A DNA stretch of 64,000 nucleotides from Aspidiotus rigidus (taxonomy: Eukaryota > Arthropoda > Insecta > Hemiptera > Diaspididae): NCBI GenBank assembly GCA_035079385.1, contig JAVHKY010000054.1, forward strand, positions 11,881,501-11,945,500, read 5' to 3'. How positions within the stretch are numbered: the first letter of the stretch is position 1; each line of letters starts with the position of its first letter. Shown one piece after another: positions 1 through 11,139 of this stretch. The notes under the pieces were generated by a model. That model worked only from the letters and a program-made list of their open reading frames with translations. It did not search any database and was not told the DNA's origin. Made by a program: the position numbers and the translations under genes.

Positions 1-508
1 GCTCGTACCTATGTTAATTGTTAGGGAGAAGATAAGTAGTGAAAATATGTGACTTAGCGAACTGTATAATATTATCATTTTTTCGAGTTTAATGATTGGT
101 AACGCTATTTGGTGCGCTGCAGCACATTACGGTATGCTGGTTGTAGAAACAATGGCTATTGTATATTACATGTAACTTGTGCGTGGGCGTAAGATTTGTG
201 TCATTCTGTTGACATTCCAATACGATTCCATAGTCTTGTTCTATATCTGCTCGGTTTCCATTTCCAGTGCGTCGTTCTTAGATGTCGTAGTTCGAATGTG
301 TTTTGACTTTCTCGAACGGTTGATAAATGCTTTGCTCATTGTAGTGCTTTCTATAAAACTTTGTTTCTACCTGGTTGATACTTTGTAGGCCTGTTTTTTC
401 TTCAAATTTAGAATTGTTGGTGCATGATTTGTAGAAGGGAATATGTACATGCGTATTTGCGAAAGGGAAAATTATTGAAGAGTTCCTATTTTTCTAGAAA
501 AGACTTGA
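1..508. other. Non-coding flank, nothing recognised
   Basis: AT-rich sequence left of the foldback element. The open frames here are short and have no recognisable domain. No repeat shared with the rest of the window was seen. Confidence 0.5.
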
Positions 509-510
509 TA

Positions 511-3232
511 GTCCATGGGCCATATAAAAATGTGATACTATTCGGGGGGACAAAACGATACTTTGAGATATGTTAGTAGAGGTGATACTTGATATAAAAA
601 ACGATGATAGACATCTGAGAAGAGCAGCTTTCCAAAATGGCGGCCAATTTCAAAATGGCGAATCGGTCTTCTGGTAAAAAGCGAATAACTCATATTGTGT
701 GGGTCAAATTTTTTACTTTTCTTTTTCAATAAAAGAAAATAAGGCCCCGAATAACATATCCAACTTCCCGCGTCTCACATCCTAATAAATTTTCCGTGAC
801 ACGTTCTAGCTCCCTAAAATAAATGTTTTGCAAATATCTTGAAAAATTGGGCATCAATCATGAAAAGTTACAGATAAAAGGTAATCCTCGTGAAATTTGT
901 TATAGAAAATATCATTCAAACTTCGCTATGCGTCCAATTATCAGCTTGAAAGTTTGTTAAAAGTTGAGAACTTTGGGAAAAAGTCAATTTTTCAGCAATA
1001 AATATCTAGAAAATCAAACACAAATGAAATTTCAAACAAAAACTTTTTATTGAAAAATTTCAACTGCAAAATAGATTGCCTGAACTTTCTTCCAAAGTTT
1101 GTTGAAAGTTCTGAAATTTTGGAAGGAAATCGATTGTTGTCAAATATTACAAAAAAATAAGCTAGGCCTATTCTAATAAGAAGGAGTTCCAAACAAAAAA
1201 TATTTTTCATGAATTTTACTTCATCACGGACCATTTGAACTTCATTGTCAGTCTCGTTATAATCATGAAAAGCTTCTAAAAGTTGTGAGTATCCGAAAAA
1301 ATCGATTCAAAATAAATATTTTGGAGAACTGAGATTCAATAAGAAAAACTTTCAAACAAAAAATGTTCCTTTTGCAATTGTCTGTAAAATAGACTACTTA
1401 AACTTCCTTTTAAAAATTGTCGGAAGTTCTGAGCGTTTGGAAGGAAAGTGATTGTTTCCAAATATCCTCCAAACTAGAGCTTTAATGAGGAAAAGTTTTA
1501 ACCCAAAAGTAATTCTCACAAAATTCACTACATCTTTATTGTAAAGCTAATGGTCATCATAAAAAGTCTATTGTGAGCTTCAACATTGAAAAAAAATCTG
1601 TAGGAATCACATTGAATACTTTTATTTATTTATTTTAAGTATTCTTATTGGTAAGTGATGCCGATAACAGTTCAGTGGCCTAGTTGCAGTCAGAGGAATA
1701 AAATCTTGATGAGGAATTGTACCTAATTTGCCGTTTGCCGACATATATGCGTTGATGTTGCTGTACTTTGAACAAAATTAAAATGATATTCAAGCTGTTC
1801 ATCCGCACATGGCGCTGCAATCTCTTAAAACCACACAAAATAGATTTTTGAATATCTGCCAATTATTTTGAATTATTTATTCTAGAACACAATGTAAATA
1901 TAAAATAGTTAAAAAAAGAATCCGGTGTTGCTCATGAAGTTGATTGAATTGAGTTTATCATAACTGAACTAAGAAGAAAAACACAAGAGTTTGAATTGAA
2001 AAAATACTAAATAAAATATTAAATAATTTTATAATTAAATATACATATGTAAAATCTTACAGCAACATCTCCGGATTCTACAAACTCTTATAACCTTACG
2101 CTTCCTCATGAGTGATACAATCACTTAGTTATTCAGTTTTCCATTATGTTAGGAACAAACAGCCTCTACTATTGCCTTCTATTTACCTAAGTGAATACTA
2201 TATTGCTGCTGGAAGATTTTACATATGAATATTTGATTACAAAATGATTTAATATTTTGTTGGGTAATTATAGAGTTTTTTTAATTCAAACTCTTGTTTT
2301 CATTTTTTTGTTAATAAATTATAATAATTGGACAGATAAAAATAAGGAAACGCTCAATTGGTCCAAAAAGTAACTGCATTATCGAAAAAAAAAAAAAAGG
2401 CTCTAAGTGGTATGGGACGCGAGATACGAGAGTACCAGATAGAAAAAAAAAAAAGAAAGAAAGATCCGCGGTCAAACACATAACAAGTGATGTCAACACC
2501 GGAAAAACTTGTAATTTCCAAGTATGTATGAAAAAGTGACAAAAGTGACTATTTTCTTTAAAAAGTGCCTAAAAATGACTGAAGCCTAGAAAAGTGACCA
2601 AGTCACTCAAAAGTGACAATCTGGACAACCTAGAATAATCGATTTCCTTCCAAAAACTCAGAAGTTTCGACGAAGTTTGGATGGTAGTTTAGTCAATCTA
2701 TTTTGCAGTTATAATTTTTCAATAACAGTTTTTGTTTGAAATTTTATTTCATTCGTGTTTGATTTTTTAGATATTTATTGCTGAAAAATGGACTTTCTCC
2801 CAAAGTTCTCAACTTTTAACGAACTTTTTAAGCTGATAATTGGACGCATAGCGAAGTTTGAATGATATTTTCTATAACAAATTTCACGAGGAACATGTTT
2901 TATCTGAAACTTTTCATGATTGATGCACAATTTTTCAGCAAAACATTGATTTTTGGGAGCTAGGAAGTTGGATGTATTATTCGGGGCCTTATTTTCTTTT
3001 ATTTAAAAAAAGAAAAGTAGAAAATTTGACCCACACAATATGAGTTATTCGCCTTTTACCAGAAGACCGATCCGCCATTTTGAAATTGGCCGCCATTTTG
3101 GAAAGCTACTCTTCTTAGATGTCTATCATCGTTTCTTATGTCAAGTATCACCCCTACTAACATATCCGAAAGTGACGCTTTGTCCCCCCACGTAGTACCA
3201 AAAACCACTATTTTCTATCATGGCCCATGGAC
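511..3232. mobile_element. TA-flanked foldback DNA element, copy 1
   Basis: The ends are mirror images: GTCCATGGGCCAT at 511 and ATGGCCCATGGAC ending at 3232, each next to a TA dinucleotide, which suggests a TA target duplication. The inverted arms extend several hundred bases (about 511-1080 against 2640-3232) and share landmarks such as the motif AATCGGTCTTCTGG and its reverse. The centre (1080-2640) is AT-rich and has no convincing ORF, so this is a non-autonomous element. A second copy, inverted in its core, lies at 41524-46475. Family assignment (Tc1/mariner-like or another TA-targeting group) is inference. Confidence 0.7.
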
Positions 3233-3283
3233 TAAGACGTACAGGCCCAATTAATTCGGTTCTCTAAAATATGACCAGAAACA

Positions 3284-3362
3284 TCTAACGACGACATACT
3301 CAACGATTAAAACGTACGGAGTAATTTGAATAGAGCCATAGAAATGAAAAAACACCGGAGCG
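3284..3362 (+). repeat. PLE-1 left inverted terminal repeat
   Basis: This 79 bp block is the near-perfect reverse complement of 5338-5416; I see one mismatch. Together they bracket the PLE-1 coding region. Penelope-like elements are known to carry terminal repeats in direct or inverted orientation. A 14-base match GACGTACAGGCCCA lies just outside both ends (3236-3249 and 5415-5428) and may be a target duplication. Confidence 0.8.
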
Positions 3363-3379
3363 CTTTCGATTAAAAACCA

Positions 3380-4720
3380 TTGTCAACGGGGACGTATCGT
3401 AGTAATGTTGAGTTTGAGAGTGACGAATTGTATCTCTTGGAGAAGGGGTTAAAATTCGGGTTACCCCCTCTTAATAATGCTAACACTTTGGCCAATGTTG
3501 TTGTGGACCTCGAAATAAAAATTGGGCCTGGGGTTAATACTCAGAAGGCGTGTGCCGCCTTTGTCCGCGATACCCCCCTCCCTCGTATAAATGATCTGGC
3601 TTTTGAAGTGATTAAGAGGATCAAGAGGAAGGTCAGGGAGGAGGGCTTAACCATTACTAAGGCTGATAAAGGGAATGCCATTGTCGTTATGGATAAGTCC
3701 TCTTACGTCTCCAAGGTCTATGACGTTCTCGACCAGTGTGGCGCCAAGGAAAATGCGGATTTCAATTTTCCAAATCACGTCAAAGAAGTTAGACGTGTTA
3801 TAAACACTTGTGAATTTATTATTAAGACCCCTAAGCTTAAAAGAATGCTTCTTGAGCCCAATCCAGTGCCGCCCCTCTTGTACGGGCTACCTAAGGTTCA
3901 TAAGAGGGACACCCCGATGGGGCCGGTCGTTTCTTTCGTGTCTTCCCCCACGTACTTCTTGGCGAAATTTTTGGACCGTTGGTTCAAATCTAGAGTGGAA
4001 TTTGAGTCATCCTACTCTGTGAAGAATTCGGTCTTTTTGGCTAATGAGCTTAAGGATGACATTCTTCCGCCTGATTCAACCCTATGCTCCTTTGACGTTG
4101 TCGGCTTATTTCCGAGTATCCCTAGAGCTACTGCCATGCAACATATGGGAGACCTTTTGATCCAATCTAATATCTGTCACGAAGAGTTGGCAGAATTTTT
4201 TAATTTACTCAATATTTGTTGGTCTCCCAACTTTTGCAAATTTGAAGGCAAATTTTTCGAATTTCCTGAGGAGGTAGGTATCCCTATTGGCTCTCCTCTG
4301 GGTTCCCTCATTTCGGAGGTTTTCATGTCTAAATTTGAGCTTGATCTCTTTTCCTCTGGTCAGGGGTTTTTGGGTCATATATATTATTGGCACAGGTACG
4401 TCGACGATGTGTTGTGTTTGTGGACCGGTCAACGGGATCTCCTTTTGGAGTTTCTCAGGTATCTTAACAGTTTATACCCATCCATCAAATTCACCTTAGA
4501 AGTAGGCGGTTCATCTAAAAATTTTTTGGACCTTACTATCTCTAATAGAGAAGGTGCCCACGAATTCGCCATATATAGAAAAGATACCTCGACCGATATT
4601 ACTGTCCACGGTAGATCTTTCTGCCCGATTGCTCACAAATATGCCGGTTTTAATGGTTATATCCACCGGTTGACGAGTATTCCATTAGGTCAGCTCGCTT
4701 TTCAACAGGATGGACTATAA
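3380..4720 (+). pseudogene. PLE-1 reverse transcriptase (broken)
   Basis: This is the RT part of a Penelope-like retroelement, which copies its RNA into DNA at the target site. About 446 codons are open. Visible RT blocks in order are ITKADKGNAIVVM (near residue 93), LLYGLPKVHK (near 167), SFDVVGLFPSIP (near 238), GIPIGSPLGSLISEVF (near 300) and the catalytic YVDDVLCLW (near 341). The KADKGN and GSPLGS blocks are typical of Penelope RT. The frame ends in a stop at 4718-4720 because of a small indel near 4700-4713; the downstream GIY-YIG part continues in another frame from about 4714. The first in-frame start is uncertain, since the upstream sequence is terminal repeat. It is clearly related to PLE-3 at 19.2-21.3 kb. 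Confidence 0.9.
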
Positions 4721-5400
4721 AGCACTTGGCCAGAGTGAACGAGATCAGCTTGGATATTGACTTGATGGTCCATAGGAAATTGACTCGGAAATGCCTTGAT
4801 TCCACTACCTCCCTCCCCCGTAATCCAGCGTCAAATAGTAGGAAACGTTGGATTAGGCTTCCGTTTTTGGGGAAATTTTCTTCCCAATTAGGTCGTGTCC
4901 TCCGCCCATTTGGGTTTCGGCCAGTGTTTTACAATCTGAACACTGTAAAAAGCTTGTTCGTTAAGTTAAAGGACCCCATCCCACTGGTCGAAAGAATCGG
5001 GGTTTACAAAATTGAGTGTAATGATTGTAATGGAATTTATATAGGCGAGACTGGACGTCAGCTCAAAATTAGAATGGCGTGGGAAAAGAAGAAATTGGGT
5101 GATTCGGCTTTTGCGGACCATCTTATTACCACTGGCCATGGTTTCATAGAGGGATCCGAGTCCCTCCTCCATAGAGAGTCCTCGGCTTTCAAACGTACCG
5201 CGCTAGAACACATCGAAATTATTCGCCATCTGAATAACGATAACCTAAATGTGCTTAACAGGTACATACCTGATGAGGGTTTGATTGAATTAGTTTACGA
5301 GTATGATTCACATTGTGATGACTCGCTAGTTCAGTCACGCTCCGGTGTTTTTTCATTTCTGTGGCTCTATTCAAATTACTCCGTACGTTTTAATCGTTGA
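4714..5400 (+). pseudogene. PLE-1 GIY-YIG endonuclease part
   Basis: This is the C-terminal continuation of PLE-1 in a shifted frame. The motif GVYKIECNDCNGIYIGETGR is the GIY-YIG nuclease core with the CxxC insertion between GVY and YIG that is characteristic of Penelope elements; the nuclease nicks target DNA for priming. The segment after the core is a few residues shorter than in PLE-3, where TEHLKSWKKGY is present, so a small internal deletion is likely. Later conserved pieces, FADHLI, ALEHIEIIR and LIELVYEYD, match PLE-3. The frame runs into the right inverted repeat and stops at 5398-5400. It is disabled with respect to the RT by the frameshift before it. Confidence 0.88.
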
Positions 5401-5416
5401 GTATGTCGTCGTTAGA
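5338..5416 (-). repeat. PLE-1 right inverted terminal repeat
   Basis: Reverse complement of 3284-3362 with one mismatch seen. The end of the GIY-YIG frame overlaps it, so this repeat is partly translated in this copy. Confidence 0.8.
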
Positions 5417-5728
5417 CGTACAGGCCCATTGAGCAAAAGTTGTTGTTAAAATCATGGACAACTAGATAGGCATTAACGTCTACGTAATGAAAAAAATTGT
5501 TATTCGTTCTTATCGAACAAGTCGTCTGGCATCCTTTTTTACGACACCGTGGCACGGGCCGAAATTCACCGCCCCGATCACGTTTACGAGCTGTCGTCAT
5601 TTCTCCACCACATTTCGAACACGGTGTCACTTCATCCTCCGCGTCTAACAGACCGTAATCCCGAAGGAAAGTCACGGCTTTATCGTCCGTCCCTGCGATT
5701 TCGTAAAATTCACGTAGTAACATTTTGC
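5412..5728 (-). pseudogene. Zinc-ribbon transposase N-terminal fragment
   Basis: The minus frame starts at an ATG near 5728, just after a pyrimidine stretch ending in cag, and reads about 105 codons. It contains FYEIAGTDDKAVTFLRDYGL followed by PCSKCGG, then PVPRCRKKGC and SIRTNNNFF. This C-x2-C ... C-x4-C layout with a following Ser-Ile-Arg stretch resembles the N-terminal zinc ribbon of IS1595/ISXO2 and Merlin-type transposases. The catalytic DDE part is absent. The frame runs out into the PLE-1 outer repeat (GACGTACAGGCCCA), so PLE-1 insertion may have cut it. It could be a domesticated host exon instead; the family call rests on the cysteine pattern only. Confidence 0.5.
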
Positions 5729-5939
5729 AGGTACAACTGAAAAAGTGAAACGTCTCATCGAACACTTCAAACGTAATTAACGTTTGTTTCGTCTTTCAAA
5801 CTCATTCAGGAACTCTTATCTCGCAAATCGTGCATGAAATTACAAGCGCAATGTATCTTGAGTCATAGTATACTCGTCATCCTCACACAACGGTAGATCG
5901 CGTATTTAGCGTACGTAGACTGCATTATTACGTACGCGT

Positions 5940-6180
5940 CAGGAAGACCGCATATTGGAATAGCACCGTATCGTCTCCTCCTTCCTCAGCCTCCTCCTCA
6001 ATCCTGCAATCAACCCTTTCGCAGTGTTATTTATGCGCGGGAGGGGGGTGTTTCGGACTAAATCGGCGCAGGGTTTTTGGGTATTGATACCGGGACCAAT
6101 CCTCACGGTCAAGTCAGCGACCACATTAGCGAGGGCATCGGCATTATCAAGCGGCTTTTTGCAAATTCTCTTCGTTCATT
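5940..6180 (-). pseudogene. PLE RT N-terminal scrap
   Basis: On the minus strand the translation includes NADALANVVADLTVRIGPG and then INTQKPCADLVRNTPLPRI. This closely follows the PLE-1 and PLE-3 segment before the KADKGN motif (compare TLANVVADLAVQIGPG in PLE-3). Only about 75 residues remain, with stops on both sides. It is an isolated fragment of the PLE-1/PLE-3 lineage. Confidence 0.8.
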
Positions 6181-6189
6181 TACTCATTG

Positions 6190-7985
6190 TGGTATTTGTC
6201 GTTTTCAATATGTCGGGCCGTAACTTGCAGGAACGAATCGATTCAATTTTAACAAGTACATAGTATTAAGTATTTCATTTATTAGCTGTGATTTTAAGGG
6301 GTAAAAATTACCGAATTACCCCCCTCAGCGACGCCCCTGATGAGTTGATGACCCATAGAGCAACCAGTTGTTTATACGCCTGTAATGTAGGCGTAACAAT
6401 GCAATGGTAGCAAAAACATGGAGAAGAGGCAATCGTTCCAAAGCTACGCCAGCTATAGGAAGACAAAATGATTTGTTTGATATGTGGTTATGTATTATGA
6501 TGGGAATACGTAAATAATTGTTTTTTTTTTTCGGGAGGCACGCTATTGACGACCCGTTCTGGAGAACATCTTTTAAACGTTTCTAATTTGCATAATATCA
6601 CGTTTTAATTGGTGCAATTACCGCGACAAAACAGCGATTATCTGTTAATTGACGAAAAATTTCTTCCGTCAAAGTCAAAGCTGCTGTCGTGATTGGCATT
6701 TATCACGATTGTATCGTAAAACTGGTTCGTAGTATTCGTCTGATGTACGTGCCTCGTATTCATAGTGCACGATCACACACGACGTGTGCGGCTACTAAAC
6801 GTGTGAAGTGCTTCGAAGTCATCGCGATTGACATACACAGGCGTTCTGCTGATGTGCAATTATGCAACAGTGCATCGAGCGATAATAATTAAACCGTAAT
6901 TAGTGGGTGCATCTTGCGATACCAACGCGCATTAGCGAATAACCTGAATAAATATACGAATAACTACATAGGTACAACGCGGATGTTAATTTTTGGAAAA
7001 CTAGATTTTTGTATCGAAAAAAATTACTGGAGAAGCGCGCGACTCGGAATGGGCGTATTGATGTAACCCCGAACGTCTTTTGGTCTTTTCGTGTTGGTTT
7101 TTGTGTTTATTTCGACTACCGTATAATTATTTGAAATGTAAAGCGCTGCAGGAAAGATAAATTCCAATGGCATCGGTATGTGTTGGTCCGGTGAACGGCT
7201 ACGTCAAAACGATTAATTCTGTAATCAGAATATTAGCTTGTGTGCCTACGTACCTTTTTTTTTTTCTTTCTCCTTACAGATTATTCGGGAATATAAATAG
7301 GATACACGAGGCGGTTGTGTAATCGTACACAGATTTTATTTTATACGCGTGTTCTCTTACATGGGCCTACTACAGAGTAGACTTGTACCAGTGTGATTGA
7401 GTGCCTCGCCTCGGTGTAGTGGGTGAAGTGGGTACCTATATCTGTTTTGGAAAAAGTGTATGCAAGTGCATTCGTAAGTGGTATCGCTTTAATGAATGAT
7501 CACTTGTGTTGAAAGTTTTTCAATATACAATCCAATCGAAATATTGACCTGCCTATCTCCGAAGCTATAGACTAATGCATGTATGTGAGCAGATTTATTT
7601 AAAGAGGGCTTACGTAGTACGGCGTATTTAGTACTCGGAGCTTCTCTTAAGAGGAAAAAATGTTTACAGTTTTTGGAGTGAGTGCTGGTCGTAAGCGATC
7701 TCAATGAGTTTGGTGTAACGCACCTTTAAGTGCGTGGACACGTGTTTGGTTATAACGCTGGAAATTGAGAAGTTTGGACAATTTCAAGAAGACTCTGCCA
7801 TTTTTCTTTTACAAAATTTTTGCGTGACTTGTCATTCTCAGGTTGAAATATATCACTGCATAACAAGTGAGAAAGTTGGTGTATAATACTGAGATATGGT
7901 CACTTTTTGTGCGAGAGTGAGTGAGACAATACTCGATAACGGTTGCGCGTTGTGTAGGTGTGAAATCGGTCTGCTTGTACTAACA
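6190..7985. other. Non-coding, nothing recognised
   Basis: No domain, no long convincing ORF and no repeat shared with the rest of the window was seen. There are poly-T runs near 6521 and 7256. Confidence 0.45.
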
Positions 7986-8067
7986 TATTATCATCGGAAC
8001 TCATGATGAGTGAGGTGTAAGTAGAGCACTAATATTAAAAAGGGGTTTTTCAATTGTACAAATCTGG

Positions 8068-8270
8068 GAGAAATGGTGAAAAGATTCCTGGGGCTCTCGG
8101 AGGGGGTAGAGAGGGGCACAATTGTGTGAAATTTACTGTAGAATTCAGAAAGAATCCCGAAAAAAATCTCATGGCTCTTCGAGGGGGTCGGGAGCAGGCG
8201 CGGATCCACGGGGAAACATAGGGGACATGCCCACCTCCCAAAAAACCCAAAAAACAACTAAAAATCTGGA
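8068..8270 (+). repeat. Repeat inserted in the PLE-2 left terminal repeat
   Basis: This segment matches 37925-38130 almost base for base, including the first half of the small hAT MITE there (CAGGCGCGGATCCA). It is flanked on both sides by the PLE-2 stretch GAAAAAGGGGTTTTTCAAT plus GTACAAATCT, giving a direct repeat of about 30 bp. That looks like an insertion with an unusually long duplication, or a recombination product. Confidence 0.65.
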
Positions 8271-8310
8271 TTGAAAAAGGGGTTTTTCAATCGTACAAAT
8301 CTACTGTATT

Positions 8311-8366
8311 AGTTGCTTATACAAGAGTACTTTCGGGTGTTATCCCATCATCAGTTGTGTCGCAAC
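8311..8366 (-). ncRNA. Hammerhead-like motif in PLE-2 left terminal repeat
   Basis: Read on the minus strand: AGTTGC, a 7-base spacer, CTGATGA, a GGG...CCC hairpin, GAAA, a short TAC/GTA hairpin, TA, then GCAACT. The outer AGTTGC and GCAACT can pair. This order (stem I, CUGAUGA, stem II, GAAA, stem III, UH, stem I) is that of a type I hammerhead ribozyme, and such ribozymes have been reported in Penelope-like elements. The pairing next to the core is imperfect: the base after CTGATGA is U opposite C or G. Activity is therefore unproven. Confidence 0.45.
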
Positions 8367-8740
8367 TGGAGAACAAAGCCTAACCATGAGTTTTTATAGT
8401 ATAACACTGTGATCTTATTGGCTATAACAATGCTGTGTTGTGATTGGTTCACTTTAAAACTTATTCTTACAAAAATATGACATTGTGCTCTTATTGGCTA
8501 AAACAAACTGCTTTGTGATTAGTTCAATCTCTTGTCCCAAATGCTGCGTTTCTATTGGCTACCTGGAATCCTGCCGTCTCATTGGTTGGTTCTGTTCTTC
8601 TTCTCTCATCCAATCACCAGGCCGAATAATTTTTTGCTGTCAAATGTGATTACATTGTTCAAGAGGCAGACAAGAAAATCACCAGGCTGAATGGTTTACT
8701 GTATGATTAATATTTCTATCTGTCAAGGTTACTCCACCCG

Positions 8741-10932
8741 TTGGAATTTGAAGAAATGATGTTCGAAAAAGGAGGAGAAGGGAAGAAAGGAGAGGACTAT
8801 GTGGAAAAACGAGTGGAAGCCCAAACAAAACAGATTAAGAAGAAGCTTGCCGAACTGACCCGAAAGAAAGAAAGGAAGAAACAGCGAGAGCTGTGTACAA
8901 CTTTGCTCCCAGAACCGAGAATCTATCAAGTGTACCCTTCACAGAAGAAGAAAGAAGACTGCTGGACAAAGGCATCAAGTACGTGCAGCCCAAGAGGCTG
9001 AACCAGTGTAAGCTTGAAATTATGGCCATTAGCTGCGAACAAGTAATCCAAACCATGGAACACGACGTGAGAACAGAAGCCCGGACCGAAATCAAGAAAG
9101 TGCTGTTGGACATCAAAGAGAATATGTGCCGAACCGATGACAGAACGCAAGTAATGCAAAGAAGATCCGACAGAACAACCTGATTTTGACAAAGGCGGAC
9201 AAGGGCAACACAGTAGTGGTAATGGAGAAGGAGGACTACACCCAGAAAGTGGAGTCGTACATCGCAGTGAATGGATACCAAGAGCTAACAAAGGACCCAA
9301 CACGGAAATACCAAGATGACCTGAAAGCTGTGTTGAAACGGAACAATGTACCCGGCAATGGAAGGACGCTTGAGATGAACTCGGTTGCACCAAAACTCAA
9401 GGGGCTTGTAAAACTCCACCAAGCAAACCGTCCGCTGAGACCCCTGGTCAACAGCATTCAGTCACCATACTGCAAGATAGCGAAGATCGTGGCCACATTC
9501 CTGAAAGAAAACTACCAGCTTACACCCAGACAAAGTATCAGAAACAACGGAGAGCTGATTGAGCAACTGGATAAGTTGGAAATCAAGAGTAACAACAAGC
9601 TGATATCCTTTGATGTGGCAAATATGTTTGGTACCATACCGAAGGAGAACTTCTCACTCTGCTCAAAAACAACAGATACCATGGGAACCCTGATGGGTCG
9701 AAGTACGCCAACATAGTGGCTGAGATCTTGAGCCAGAACTACTGCCGCTTCAATAACAGGTTTTACAGTCAGGAAAGGGGACTTGCGATGGGATCACCGC
9801 TGTCACCAACACTAGCGGAGATATTCATGAATGATATGGAAAAGAAGATATGTGACCCGCGATGAGAAAAGGATGCTCATTGCCCATTGGCACAAGAACA
9901 CCATTTATGTCTGATTGGATATCTAATTAGAGAGAAATAGTGTTCCTGTCAGTGGGCAATGAGCTTCCTTTTCTCATCGCAGGTCACATATTGAAGGGCA
10001 GCAAGTTCAGAAACTCGATCAAACACTGGGCCAGATATGTAGATGATATCCTAATTGTGTGGTCAGGCACTGATAGACAGGTGGATCTATTCCTTTCAGA
10101 AATGAACGCGATGAATGAGAGCATCAAATTCACAGTGGAAAAAGGCAATGAGACCATCAACTATTTGGATCTTACACTCACAATTGAGAACAATAGGATA
10201 CAATACAAAATCTACAGGAAGCTGACGCATACCATCATCCCAAATAACTCCTACCACCACCCCAGGCACAAGTTAGCGGCAATCCAGAACTACTGCTATT
10301 GGACAATTTCTATCCTCAAGAACAATGAAGAGAAGAGGAAAGAGATTGAGATAGTAAAGCAGATCGCAGAAGCCAATGGCTACCGCAGACGTGTGGTGGA
10401 GGGAGTCTTTGGGAAAATGGAAACAAAGAAAGGAACCCATGATAGCATATTGAGAAAGTACTCCGGATCGATACCATATATAGGAAAGTACACAAACAAG
10501 GTGACAAAGGCGTTCAATGGCTACGATGTGAATGTGGGTATCCAGAGTAACCAACCCATGGTGAAGAGAATCAGCAATGACCAGATGGAACAGAAGGACA
10601 AGGAAGGCTTGAGCGGAGTGTACAAGCTCAGTTGTGAACAGTGCGGGGGGATCTATATTGGTGAGACTGGGAGAAAGTTTAAGATCAGGAAAAAGGAGTA
10701 CAAAACGTCAAGGGAGAGAGAAGATGGCGAGTCACTGTTTGGTAAACACTGTAACGAGGAAAACCACGATGGAGAGGGAATATTTGAAGTCATACACGTA
10801 GAGAATTGCACAAAGAGAAGAAAACTCTGGGAACAAATGGAGATTGCAAAAGCCAAGAGGAAGAAAGCCTGCCTCTTGAACAATGTAATCACATCTGACA
10901 GCGATAAATTATTTGGCCTGGTGATTGGATGA
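8741..10932 (+). pseudogene. PLE-2 RT and GIY-YIG polyprotein (multiply broken)
   Basis: This is a Penelope polyprotein read in pieces. An N-terminal Lys/Glu-rich part starts near 8741; the frame shifts near 8890 (FTEEERRLLDKGIKYV follows) and again near 9150. Then come LILTKADKGNTVVVM (9180), LISFDVANMFGTIP (9598) and, after another shift near 9655, GLAMGSPLSPTLAEIF (about 9780). A 138 bp insertion breaks the frame at 9851-9988. After it the frame is open again through WARYVDDILIVW (10027) to the GIY-YIG core GVYKLSCEQCGGIYIGETGR (10616-10675) and a stop at 10930-10932. The CxxC inside the GIY-YIG core marks it as Penelope-type. Sequence is clearly divergent from PLE-1/PLE-3. Confidence 0.9.
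9851..9988. mobile_element. 138 bp TA-flanked MITE inside PLE-2 RT
   Basis: The segment begins TGTGACC and ends GGTCACA, with arms of about 52 bases (9851-9902 and 9939-9988) that pair with several mismatches around a 35-base centre. TA lies immediately on both sides (9849-9850 and 9989-9990). Taking it out with one TA joins the RT reading frame without a shift between the GSPLSP and YVDD blocks. That is what a TA-target insertion would look like. It carries no ORF. Confidence 0.75.
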
Positions 10933-11139
10933 GAGAAGAAGAACGGAACCAACCAATGAGACGGCAGGAATCCAGGTAGCCAATAGAAACGCAGTATTTA
11001 GGACAATAGATTGAACCAATCACAAAGCAGTATGTTTTAGCCAATAAGAACACAATGTCATATTATTGTATGAATAAGTTTCTAAGAAATGAACCAATCA
11101 CAACACAGCATTGTTATAGCCAATAAGATTGCAGTGTTA

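Noticed and set aside
8835..9457. Minus-strand ORFs of 73-155 codons
   Set aside because: Antisense shadows of the PLE-2 N-terminal and RT coding sequence.
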